Positions 9,522-16,603 of a stretch of 17,493 bases of DNA are shown here, piece by piece; position 1 is the first letter of the stretch; each line of letters opens with the position of its first letter. A program made the position numbers and the translations under genes. The DNA is from Parvularcula sp. (GTDB lineage: Bacteria; Pseudomonadota; Alphaproteobacteria; Caulobacterales; Parvularculaceae). The stretch spans positions 1 to 17,493 of the forward strand of contig DNZB01000303.1 in NCBI GenBank assembly GCA_003506635.1, in the 5' to 3' direction. The notes under the pieces are model-generated. The model did no database searches, had not been told where the DNA came from, and was given only the letters and a program-made list of their open reading frames with translations.

Positions 9522-9890
9522 ATGGCCAAGAGCATCAACGCCACGGTTCTCGACCAGGCACTCAACTACATCAAGAACAACTGTACCAAGGTTGTCCTCT
9601 GCAGCGCGAACCCGACGACTTTCACGGAAGCGAACGCGACGTTCAAGCTCGCCGAGGTCACGGTCGGGAGCGGCGACTTCACATTGGCGAACGGCGACGT
9701 CAGCGGCCGCAAGATCACGCGCGCGGCGAAGACCGGGGTAACTGTCTCGACGGCCGGGACGGCAACGCACGAAGCCTGGCTCGACATGACCAACTCGGCG
9801 ATACTCAAGGTCACCGACGGGTTCTCGCAGGCCATTTCCGGCACCGTCGATATCGGCGCCTGCAAATACGAAATCAACAATCCGTCGTGA
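9522..9890 (+). CDS. Small conserved-type phage protein, probable virion component
   Basis: 122 residues; ATG preceded by GAGAAGG (9505-9511) ten bases upstream. It opens MAKSINATVLDQALNYIKNN, then CTKVVLCSANPTTFTEA, and runs on in short beta-strand-like stretches rich in Thr, Gly and Ala (SGRKITRAAKTG, TATHEAWLDMTN). I recall this general form, an N-terminal helix then a beta sandwich with an SA(N/Q)PTT(F/Y)TEA motif, from small proteins in tail modules of siphoviruses of proteobacteria, annotated as hypothetical. Its place just before a large tail protein suggests a structural or head/tail decoration role, but that is inference. It ends 32 bases before the next start. No signal peptide or membrane span. 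Confidence 0.8.
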   Translation: MAKSINATVLDQALNYIKNNCTKVVLCSANPTTFTEANATFKLAEVTVGSGDFTLANGDVSGRKITRAAKTGVTVSTAGTATHEAWLDMTNSAILKVTDGFSQAISGTVDIGACKYEINNPS

Positions 9891-9922
9891 TCGTAAGCGA
9901 CGGCGCAGGCGCATAACCGGCG

Positions 9923-12900
9923 ATGTCCGCCACCTTCCTCTTCGACGACGTCAAGACGCTGACGAGCGGAACGTCGTTCACGCTCTCGATCCCGCTCGAC
10001 TCAAGCTACAGCGGCAAGTGGCTGCTCGCCTTCGCGATCAATTCGGACACGACAGGCGCTGCGCAGGGCGCGCTTTCGGCGACGTTCAACTCAGTCTCGA
10101 TGCAGGTCTTCGCGTCGGACGATACCGGAAATATCGGCGGTTCCTCCGTCGACATGACGCACGCGATTTTCGGTCTCAAGCTCGGCACCATCACAGGTAC
10201 GCCGACACAGGACCTCGTCATTACGTCGCCATCGACCGGCGCGTGGAATCTCGTCGTAGCCATCATTGATGGGCTTGCCGATACCCAGTCGCCGACCGAG
10301 CTTTCGAATGTTGATTTCTCGTCGCTTGTCGGATCCGCCGCGGATCCGAGCCTGGTGCTCGTCAGCGCCGGCGGCCGTGTAACGTCCACCGGCACGTTTG
10401 CATTTACGCCGGCGGCCGGCCAGACCCAACTCCGCGAACCGGCCCGAGGGGCGGGTACATCTTCGGAAACGCGGATCGAGGTCAGTTACAAGGAAGTCAC
10501 GGCGGGATCGTTCAGCTGCGGCTCGACGCATGGCGCCGGAAACGTCCAGGGTTCGCTGCTGGCGATCGCGCTGACGCTTGCCAGCAACGCCATCAACCCC
10601 GCTGCGGCGACGAGTGCGAGCATCGCCGACACGCCTTCGATATCGGTCACCGGCGTTGTCAACCCCGCCGGCGCGACGAGTCCGACGGTCGCCAGTCCGC
10701 CAAGCGTCTCTTCCGGGATCTCGCCGTGCATTCTGGAGCCCGACGATGTCGACGGCGATATCTCGCTGGTCTCCGCGACGATCCTTACCGACGCCGACAC
10801 GCTGACGCCGTCGCTGACCCTCGTCGGTCCGGATTACGGCACCGCCGACGGATTTAACGGCTTCGTCAACCTGAAACGCCGGATGACGATACCGCCGGGC
10901 CCGGACCGGACGGTGACCGTCAACATCGATCTCAGCGACAAGCAGACCCCTGGCATTCCTCCCGGCAACCTGTCGACGGGGCCGTGGCTTGGTGCCTGCG
11001 TGCGCGACGAAGCCGGCGCCGGTACGATCGGCGGCATCGATTCCTGGGCGATCGGCACGGGCTATACCTACAATTCGACGACGAAAATCGCGACATCGAC
11101 GCTGACGCTCGCGGCCGGCAAGACTTACGAAATCGCCATGAAGCCGCGGTTCGGCGTCCGCGACTGGCAAGCCATCGTCGCCTGGGCGCTCGCCAACGGC
11201 GCGAGTCCGCTCGCCGCCGACAGCAATGGCGACGGTGTCTATGCGACGGTGACGCCGCTTTTCCGCAAGAACAACGTCCCGCTTGCCAGCGTGCCGATGC
11301 TCGGCTTCAAGTTCGGTACCGGGCCGAAGCGCCGTATCATTGATATCGGCATGCACGCCTGCGAAGACGTTGGCGTTGCCTTCGCCTACCGGACGCTGCG
11401 TTTCCTGCTCGGCGGCACCACGCTCGCCAACGAGATCCTCTCGAAGTGGACGATCCTGGTCTTTTTCTCAAATCCGAGCGGGACCAAGTACGGCACGATC
11501 CGCAACGAGACGACGAGCAACGCGCCAAACGGCGACGACATGAACGACCAGTGGCTCGACGCCGACGTGTCGAGCCCGCAGGTACAGGCAATCAGGGCAG
11601 CGATCGCGGCCGAAGGCTGGTCCGACGCCTTCCAGTTGCTCGTCACCTATCACGGTGACCAGAACGTCAACGTCACCAAGCCGTATGAGCTCTACTACAA
11701 CACCGACCTTCCCGCCGAGCTCGCGCTCTACAACAAGCTGCAGGCGGTCTATGGATCGGGATGGAATCCCATCGGAGCCCCCTACAACCCCGCCGGCGAC
11801 ACGATCGGAACATGGGGCAACCGGCATGGCGCGCAGGTGTCGATCACATGGGAACTCGCCGACGCGCGGACCGGCTTCCCATCGCTCGGTGCGCAGTGGG
11901 ACGCCGGGGTTCTACAGCTCGAGACCTCGCTCAACGAACTCACCGACGAGGGTTATTTCGGCCTGGCGGTTCTGCCGGCTGACGCGCGAAGCGCAAGCCT
12001 CGCCAGTTCGCCGACGATTTTCAGTGCCTTGGCCGTTAATCCCGCCGCCGGGGTCAGCGCTTCGCTCGCGAGCACGCCGGCAGTCACACAGCTTCCTCCG
12101 GCTCCGCCGTCGGCGCTGACGGCGACGTCGATCTCAAGTTCACAGATCAATTGTGCCTGGACGGACAACGCCGGAAACGAGACCGGGTTTGAACTCCAAT
12201 ACGCGACCGACATCGGCTTTTCCGGTGCCTCGACGATCTCGCTTGCCGTCAACGATGTAGCCGAATCGATCACCGGTCTCAGTTCGTCAACGACTTATTA
12301 TGTTCGCGTCAGGGCGGTTGGCACGGCCGGAGCTTCGGCATGGTCGAACATCGCGTCGGCAACGACCGCTGCATCGGCCGGTCCACCGCCCGATACGTCG
12401 ACGCCGATCGAGCCGCCGATGATTGTTGTCCCGGCGCCGTTCCTCTCGATTTCGGCGACGTCCGAAATACCCGGATACCCGGTGCGCAACCTCGGCCGGC
12501 ACAACCTCTTGTCGCAGTGGCGCGCCACGGGCGCAACGGTGTCGATCGACGTCGAAGTCGCCGGCGAAATCGACACGATCGCGCTCTTGTCGACGAACGC
12601 CAACGAAGCGACGACCTGGAACATCAAGTCTGGTCCGACGCTCGCCAACGTCCAGGGTGTAAGTCCAGCATTCTCAACGGGCAGCCTGCCGTTCAGGGCC
12701 TCGACAGGTCTCGGCAAGCGGCCCGGGTATCACGGCTTTGTCCGGCTCGGTGCGTCGCGGACCGATCAGTTCTGGCGGCTCAGCATCACGCAAGGCGCGT
12801 CACAGTTCCAGTCCGCAATCCTGGTGATGGGCACGGCGCGGCTCAGTCCTCGGAACTACAGCCGCGACATGACCGAAGAGGTCCAGGACCTCGGCGGGTT

Positions 12901-13180
12901 CGATATCCAGCGCGACGGATCCGTGAATCCTGTCGACGGCGTCAGGCTTCGCACCGCCGACATCGATATTTCGCTGCTGAGCGAAACCGAGATCGAAAGC
13001 CTGTTTGGCGATCTCTGGTGGCAAGTCGGCCAGTCGGCATGCGTCCTCGCCATTGCGAATTCGAAGCCCGGCGCCCGTCTCCACGACAGGCTGATGTTCG
13101 GTCCATTGCAGCGCATCCGGCGGTCGCATGCCTACAGCCGCTTCCACAACCAGACGCTCGAAATCCTGTCCATGATCTGA
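9923..13180 (+). CDS. Mosaic tail protein with M14 carboxypeptidase-like and fibronectin III domains
   Basis: 1085 residues. The ATG is the first start after an in-frame TAA at 9914; the ribosome binding site is weak. Domains in order: residues ~1-220, beta-sandwich rich in Ser/Thr/Gly; ~225-265, two tandem NPA-type linker repeats; ~400-660, an M14-like zinc carboxypeptidase; ~685-720, two more linker repeats; ~725-818, a fibronectin III domain (PPSALTATS to ASAWSNIASATT); ~825-1085, a domain like C-terminal parts of phage tail proteins. M14 evidence: HACE at 478-481 fits the HxxE zinc motif, NPSG at 517-520, R527, NGDDMND at 536-542, third ligand H577 (YHGD), and catalytic-type E644 (SITWELAD). 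Ligand spacings are near those of the family. Where M14 enzymes usually have DLNR, this protein has DMND. A surface-digesting or receptor-modifying tail role is inference. Confidence 0.85.
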   Translation: MSATFLFDDVKTLTSGTSFTLSIPLDSSYSGKWLLAFAINSDTTGAAQGALSATFNSVSMQVFASDDTGNIGGSSVDMTHAIFGLKLGTITGTPTQDLVITSPSTGAWNLVVAIIDGLADTQSPTELSNVDFSSLVGSAADPSLVLVSAGGRVTSTGTFAFTPAAGQTQLREPARGAGTSSETRIEVSYKEVTAGSFSCGSTHGAGNVQGSLLAIALTLASNAINPAAATSASIADTPSISVTGVVNPAGATSPTVASPPSVSSGISPCILEPDDVDGDISLVSATILTDADTLTPSLTLVGPDYGTADGFNGFVNLKRRMTIPPGPDRTVTVNIDLSDKQTPGIPPGNLSTGPWLGACVRDEAGAGTIGGIDSWAIGTGYTYNSTTKIATSTLTLAAGKTYEIAMKPRFGVRDWQAIVAWALANGASPLAADSNGDGVYATVTPLFRKNNVPLASVPMLGFKFGTGPKRRIIDIGMHACEDVGVAFAYRTLRFLLGGTTLANEILSKWTILVFFSNPSGTKYGTIRNETTSNAPNGDDMNDQWLDADVSSPQVQAIRAAIAAEGWSDAFQLLVTYHGDQNVNVTKPYELYYNTDLPAELALYNKLQAVYGSGWNPIGAPYNPAGDTIGTWGNRHGAQVSITWELADARTGFPSLGAQWDAGVLQLETSLNELTDEGYFGLAVLPADARSASLASSPTIFSALAVNPAAGVSASLASTPAVTQLPPAPPSALTATSISSSQINCAWTDNAGNETGFELQYATDIGFSGASTISLAVNDVAESITGLSSSTTYYVRVRAVGTAGASAWSNIASATTAASAGPPPDTSTPIEPPMIVVPAPFLSISATSEIPGYPVRNLGRHNLLSQWRATGATVSIDVEVAGEIDTIALLSTNANEATTWNIKSGPTLANVQGVSPAFSTGSLPFRASTGLGKRPGYHGFVRLGASRTDQFWRLSITQGASQFQSAILVMGTARLSPRNYSRDMTEEVQDLGGFDIQRDGSVNPVDGVRLRTADIDISLLSETEIESLFGDLWWQVGQSACVLAIANSKPGARLHDRLMFGPLQRIRRSHAYSRFHNQTLEILSMI
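10595..10720 (+). repeat. Tandem NPA-linker repeats, N-terminal side of M14-like region
   Basis: Two tandem ~22-residue copies encoded inside the mosaic tail protein: NPAAATSASIADTPSI from residue 225 and NPAGATSPTVASPPSV from residue 247. They read as flexible Ala/Ser/Pro linkers. Matching copies lie on the far side of the M14-like region (11978-12090). The DNA copies have diverged, sharing only short blocks such as AACCCCGC. Confidence 0.6.
11978..12090 (+). repeat. Tandem NPA-linker repeats, C-terminal side of M14-like region
   Basis: Two further copies of the linker motif: ADARSASLASSPTI from residue 686 and NPAAGVSASLASTPAV from residue 706, about 20 residues apart. They share the (S)AS(I/L)AxxP core with the pair at 10595-10720, so two tandem copies sit on each side of the central domain. 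The fibronectin III domain starts right after. Confidence 0.58.
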
Positions 13181-13191
13181 GGAACAACCCG

Positions 13192-15303
13192 ATGAAACGC
13201 CTTCCCCTGCCACTCTTCGTCGCTTCGGTTGCATGCCTGGTCGTCTCCGTCGCCCGCGCCGACGTCATCGCAGACCTCGACCGCGCCTCGGCGCTCAATG
13301 ACAGCGCGAGCTCTGCCGCGCGTTCGTGCAACAGCATCGTCGAACGGCTCATCAGGGACGCGACCGGAATCGACGACATCGTCGCCGCGCGCGCCGCGGC
13401 CGACAGCGACTATGAGAAGGCGCTCGTCACCATCAACCGTAACTGCATGGACGTGCGCAATCCGGTCGACCGCAACCGCTCGACATGGATCCCGAAGGCG
13501 AAGGCCGCATACACGCCGCCGCAGCCAGACCCAACACCCGACCCGGCGCCCAATCCTCTCCCGGATCCCGACCCGGCGCCGCAACCTGCCCCGCCACCGC
13601 CGCCGGTCGATCCCGTGCCACCCCCGGACGGCATTGCCATCGACGGTCGCGGGGCCTCTCTTTCGGCATTGGGCGCTATCACGACGCCGACGGGTGCCTA
13701 CCCGGCCTTCGCGCTCGGTGCCGTCACCGAAGGCAAAGCGTACCTCATCCGCGACGCCGTCAACGCATCGGCGTTCGACGTCTGCATCGTGCGCTATCCT
13801 GGATATGTGTCGCCCGGCGTCATAGACGAGCGGACCTACAGCGTGGCGGTCGACGGCGCGACGACGACGGTGCGCGCGCTGCCGGGAAGCATGAAGTGCC
13901 TTGGCCGCGACCTGCCGAGCGCGAAGCCCGACATGGCACGGCTCGCCAAGGCCGTCGCCGACAAGCGCGTCGTTCCGTACAGCGCCGCCGCGTTCGAAGG
14001 CTGGCCCGCGAAACCCGCGCTCAAGGCCGACGCGACGGCACTCAACAAGCTCGGCTACAAGCCCGACAGCATCTATGCACGTTCCTCTGGCAGCGCGCCG
14101 AGCCGCCTTGCCGCGCCGATTGCTGGATCCGGCGGCGAATATGATACCTCGCGCGGCTTCGTGTCCGGCGACGATGCGGCGATGATCCGCGCCGCGGTCG
14201 AAGGCAACGCCGCCGTGTTCGCCGAAGCCGCCCGGCAGACGCGCGTGCAGATGCTTTACGGCCTGTCGCTGCCGCATCTCGTCATCTGGTCGACGAACCA
14301 CGACATGCTGCGCGACCCGCAGATGCCGCTTGCCGGCGACAAGCCCTACGCCAACGAAGGCATCGACGCTTCGGTCGACAACTATTCGGCCGAAGGCAAC
14401 TGGTGCGCGCCGGCGGATTATCCGTACCTCGCCGAGATCGGCGCGGCGGCCGGGACCTGCTACGGCCACCAGCGCGACGAGGCGCACCTGTTCAACCACG
14501 GCTTCGCCTACTGGCTGGCGACCGGCGACCCGCGCGCGGCGATCCTGCAGCAGTCGATTTCCGCCTACATGCTTGCCGCCAACTACAAGCGCGCGGCCGG
14601 CTCCTACCTCCCGCGGTTCGCCTATCAGCGCGCCACGGTCAATCAGTTCAACGCGCTCTGGACGCTGCGCGACGTCGCTTTGCACGCATCGGGGCCCTTG
14701 CTCTGGCCGAAGCCGCGCACCGACAAGATGATCGACGATGTTTGGGCGGGATGGCAGAAGCAGCTCGAGGCGATGGACGCGGCGACCGACGCCTACAGCC
14801 GCTCCGCGACCGCGATCCGCGCCGTCGATTCGAATGGCGACAACGCCTACAACACCTACCAGATTCACGGCTACGGCATCGAAGCCGCCTATCTCTGGGC
14901 ACTGGCAGGACGGCCGATGCTGCTGCGGCGCATCGGCGAGCACCTGATCGTGCGGTTCGGCCTCATCGGCGGCACGCGCGGTTACTACGGCCACGGCTCA
15001 GGCTCGGGCTTCGCGATCCTGAAAGACGGCGCGCTGCCCTACGACGGCACCACCGCGGGCCTCGTCGCATGGTCGAAGACGGCGACCGAGTGGCCGATCG
15101 ACAGCTTCGACGGAGCGCCGGCGCATTACGTGCTGCGCGCATGGTGGGGTCTCAAGATGACGGCCGCCGCCGTGCCGGACACCAAGGTCGAAGGCATGAC
15201 CGCCGCCGCCGCACTCGACGTCATGGCAGCGGCGCGCGCCAGGACGAAGGCATGGAAGAACGCCGCGATCATCGGCGCCAAGCACGCGGGAGTGACGTTC
15301 TGA
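13192..15303 (+). CDS. Exported protein with proline-rich linker and large helical, possibly polysaccharide-active domain
   Basis: 703 residues. I chose the ATG at 13192 because TGAGGAA (13178-13184) lies nine bases upstream, overlapping the previous stop, and because it begins a clear Sec signal peptide (MKRLPLPLFVASVACLVV, likely cut after ARA at residue ~24). The frame stays open 5' of it only as a shadow of the tail gene. Mature protein: ~25-105 helical; 109-145 a Pro/Asp/Ala linker (PDPTPDPAP type); ~150-245 beta-like; ~290-690 mostly helical, with phrases such as HQRDEAHLFNHGFAYWLATGD and YQIHGYGIEAAYLWALAGR that recall alpha/alpha-toroid lyases and glycosidases. Six Cys remain after signal removal, fitting a periplasmic or secreted protein. 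Catalytic residues cannot be named. The enzyme idea is inference. Its stop overlaps the next start (TGATG). Confidence 0.82.
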   Translation: MKRLPLPLFVASVACLVVSVARADVIADLDRASALNDSASSAARSCNSIVERLIRDATGIDDIVAARAAADSDYEKALVTINRNCMDVRNPVDRNRSTWIPKAKAAYTPPQPDPTPDPAPNPLPDPDPAPQPAPPPPPVDPVPPPDGIAIDGRGASLSALGAITTPTGAYPAFALGAVTEGKAYLIRDAVNASAFDVCIVRYPGYVSPGVIDERTYSVAVDGATTTVRALPGSMKCLGRDLPSAKPDMARLAKAVADKRVVPYSAAAFEGWPAKPALKADATALNKLGYKPDSIYARSSGSAPSRLAAPIAGSGGEYDTSRGFVSGDDAAMIRAAVEGNAAVFAEAARQTRVQMLYGLSLPHLVIWSTNHDMLRDPQMPLAGDKPYANEGIDASVDNYSAEGNWCAPADYPYLAEIGAAAGTCYGHQRDEAHLFNHGFAYWLATGDPRAAILQQSISAYMLAANYKRAAGSYLPRFAYQRATVNQFNALWTLRDVALHASGPLLWPKPRTDKMIDDVWAGWQKQLEAMDAATDAYSRSATAIRAVDSNGDNAYNTYQIHGYGIEAAYLWALAGRPMLLRRIGEHLIVRFGLIGGTRGYYGHGSGSGFAILKDGALPYDGTTAGLVAWSKTATEWPIDSFDGAPAHYVLRAWWGLKMTAAAVPDTKVEGMTAAAALDVMAAARARTKAWKNAAIIGAKHAGVTF

Positions 15304-15722
15304 TGAATGTCGACCCCATCGCAACCGGCATCGGCGGAATCTTCGCCGGCCTGGTCACGGGGATCACGTCGATCCTCGCGGTATTGCGCCGCGCAAAGAG
15401 CGACGACCTTAAGACACAGGCCGATGTGCAGGCCGCGGTGGGGGCATTCAGCGTGGATTTCATCAAGGAGCTCAAGGACCGCGTCGCCAATCTGGAACGC
15501 GAACAGGTCGTCGAGCGCCAGCGCTGCGATGAGCGCCTTCGCGACCTTGACGAGAAAGTGATCGAGGAGCGGCGATCGAGCGACAGGAAGATCGCCGAAC
15601 TCAGGCACCGCATCGCCAACGTCGAGCAAGGCTTCGATCTGTTGCTGCTGATCCCCGACCTTCCCGAAGGCAAGCGCCAGGTGATGTACGAGCGGGCGCG
15701 CAAGCTCCGCGAAGGCAAATGA
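15303..15722 (+). CDS. Small membrane protein with coiled coil, spanin-like architecture
   Basis: 139 residues from the ATG in the TGATG overlap with the previous gene; GGGAG at 15288-15292 is a good ribosome binding site ten bases upstream. The frame extends further 5' only as a shadow of the upstream gene. Residues ~6-28 (IATGIGGIFAGLVTGITSILAVL) form a transmembrane helix with Arg-Arg after it. Residues ~40-115 are charged and heptad-like (LKDRVANLEREQVVERQR, DERLRDLDEKVIEERRSSD), and the end is basic. An N-terminal membrane anchor plus coiled coil is the layout of inner-membrane spanins, which link to an outer-membrane lipoprotein during lysis; a lipoprotein gene lies 1.2 kb downstream. 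Many unrelated small phage membrane proteins share this layout, so the role is only suggested. Confidence 0.82.
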   Translation: MNVDPIATGIGGIFAGLVTGITSILAVLRRAKSDDLKTQADVQAAVGAFSVDFIKELKDRVANLEREQVVERQRCDERLRDLDEKVIEERRSSDRKIAELRHRIANVEQGFDLLLLIPDLPEGKRQVMYERARKLREGK

Positions 15723-15758
15723 ACCCGTCGCGTCGGCCGGCGTGATGTGATATGCCGA

Positions 15759-15790
15759 AATCCTCGGTGCCTGGGCAGGTAGCGAGGATT
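15759..15790 (+). promoter_or_regulatory. Stem-loop 1 of structured leader
   Basis: AATCCTCG (15759-15766) pairs perfectly with CGAGGATT (15783-15790). After one G/G mismatch the stem continues with TGCCT against AGGTA-type bases (one G-T wobble) to a four-base loop GGGC at 15773-15776, giving about 13 pairs in all. No T run follows, so it is not a standard intrinsic terminator. It lies in the 100-base gap after the coiled-coil protein gene. Confidence 0.6.
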
Positions 15791-15803
15791 GTGCCGATGC
15801 ACA
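15790..15803 (+). promoter_or_regulatory. Stem-loop 2 of structured leader
   Basis: TGTGC (15790-15794) pairs with GCACA (15799-15803) around a CGAT loop. It abuts stem-loop 1, competing for one base (15790), and precedes stem-loop 3 by six bases. Short alone, it is notable as the middle of three in a row. Confidence 0.4.
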
Positions 15804-15808
15804 GTCAG

Positions 15809-15864
15809 GGCGGATGCCAGGAATGATCGACGACGACCGCCGATCGCCTGACCTGGCATCCGCC
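15809..15864 (+). promoter_or_regulatory. Stem-loop 3: 13-bp perfect inverted repeat over a start region
   Basis: GGCGGATGCCAGG (15809-15821) is perfectly complementary to CCTGGCATCCGCC (15852-15864). Inside the 30-base spacer, GATCG (15825-15829) pairs with CGATC (15841-15845). One in-frame ATG of the small membrane protein (15814) lies in the outer stem and the other (15823) between the two stems. The likely ribosome binding bases (AGGGCGG, 15807-15813) are also in the stem. A perfect 13-bp arm is unlikely to persist by chance inside coding sequence. It could be a translation switch or a DNA operator; which one cannot be decided here. Confidence 0.68.
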
Positions 15865-15969
15865 ATCGTCACCACGCTCCGCGATATCTCCGCCGTCGTT
15901 GTCCTGCTGCTGGCGCTCGCCGTTCTGCGCGCCTTCGGCATAAGGCCCGGAGATCTGATCGGTGACTGA
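15823..15969 (+). CDS. Tiny single-span membrane protein, possible holin-related
   Basis: 48 residues from the ATG at 15823, or 51 from the in-frame ATG at 15814 (MPGM start). Upstream the frame is closed by a TGA at 15748, with no other ATG, GTG or TTG start. The N-terminus is charged (MIDDDRRSPD). Residues ~22-40 (ISAVVVLLLALAVLRAFGI) form one strong transmembrane helix, followed by a short tail. The 3' end overlaps the endolysin start by eight bases, so the two are likely coupled. Small membrane proteins directly before an endolysin are often holins or antiholins. Two nearby starts inside a stem-loop recall the dual-start control of lambda S, but that comparison is by analogy, as lambda S has three spans. 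Without its neighbours this would be an easily missed frame. Confidence 0.62.
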   Translation: MIDDDRRSPDLASAIVTTLRDISAVVVLLLALAVLRAFGIRPGDLIGD

Positions 15970-16603
15970 CCTCGCTATCGCCCGCCAGAAGTGGATCGAG
16001 CTCGGCACTGTCATGGGCTGGACGGGCGATACGGCGCCGACACCCAATCCGGCGATGCCGCGCACGATCGCATGGGGTGCTAGGGTCAGCCAGGCATTTC
16101 GCGACCGCGTCTGCTGGATCGCCGACGCGCTCGGCTTCAACCCTTCCTGGCTGATGGCGTGCATCGCGTTCGAAACCGGCCGGACGTTCAGCGCTGCTGC
16201 GCGTAATCCCGCCTCTTCGGCGACCGGTCTCATCCAGTTCATGGATGCGACGGCGAAGGGGCTCGGCACCACGACCCAGGCGCTCGCCGCGATGACCGCC
16301 GAGGACCAGCTGCGCTACGTGTTCCGCTACCTCGAGAACATCGTCAAAGCGTTCGGCCCGATCCGCAGTCTCGCCGATTGCTACATGGCGATCCTTTGGC
16401 CGAAAGGCATCGGCCGGACGCCCGACGATGTCATCTTCGCGCCCGGCTCGACGGCCTATCGCGTCAACAAAGGCCTCGACCTCGACCGGGACGGCGACGT
16501 CGAGATCCGCGAGGCGGTGAGCCGCATCGAAAACATTCTGAGCGAGGGCTGCCAGCCCGGAAATGTCTGGTCGGGTCTCGTCGATACCGGGATCCGGCCA
16601 TGA
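15962..16603 (+). CDS. Endolysin, lytic transglycosylase-like, with EF-hand-like loop
   Basis: 213 residues from a GTG start; GGAG at 15949-15952 is nine bases upstream. The fold resembles SLT/lysozyme-type murein hydrolases: E71 in the AFETG motif is the probable catalytic acid, followed by GLIQF at 89-93, the usual G(L/P)(I/M)Q signature, and a helical stretch with LENIVKAFGPIRSLADCYMAIL. Such enzymes cleave the MurNAc-GlcNAc bond. Residues 173-184 (DLDRDGDVEIRE) fit the EF-hand calcium loop DxDxDGxVxxxE exactly. There is no signal peptide, so export would depend on a holin. The gene overlaps the tiny membrane protein upstream and the two-span protein downstream (ATGA), a lysis-cassette layout. 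It could instead be a virion-associated hydrolase, but position favours lysis. Confidence 0.88.
   Translation: MTDLAIARQKWIELGTVMGWTGDTAPTPNPAMPRTIAWGARVSQAFRDRVCWIADALGFNPSWLMACIAFETGRTFSAAARNPASSATGLIQFMDATAKGLGTTTQALAAMTAEDQLRYVFRYLENIVKAFGPIRSLADCYMAILWPKGIGRTPDDVIFAPGSTAYRVNKGLDLDRDGDVEIREAVSRIENILSEGCQPGNVWSGLVDTGIRP

Noticed and set aside
9143..9916. 257-codon frame overlapping two small genes on the + strand
   Set aside because: Arg/Ser-rich shadow crossing two well-formed genes that have their own ribosome binding sites.
10091..11356. 421-codon open frame on the - strand
   Set aside because: Shadow of the mosaic tail gene; composition is arginine-heavy and no start signal supports it.
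12340..13191. 5' extension of the exported protein frame
   Set aside because: These 284 codons overlap the C-terminal part of the tail gene and read as arginine-rich nonsense. The start at 13192 has a ribosome binding site and a clean signal peptide.
13132..14994. 620-codon open frame on the - strand
   Set aside because: It lies opposite the exported protein gene, is Arg/Gly/Val-rich with no domain sense, and arises from GC-rich third positions. The + strand frame has a ribosome binding site, signal peptide and coherent domains.
14403..15302. 5' extension of the coiled-coil membrane protein frame
   Set aside because: Overlaps the exported protein gene with Arg-rich shadow sequence; the ATG at 15303 sits in a TGATG overlap with a good GGGAG.
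15759..15790. Intrinsic terminator after the coiled-coil gene
   Set aside because: The stem is good but is followed by GTGCCGATG rather than a T run.
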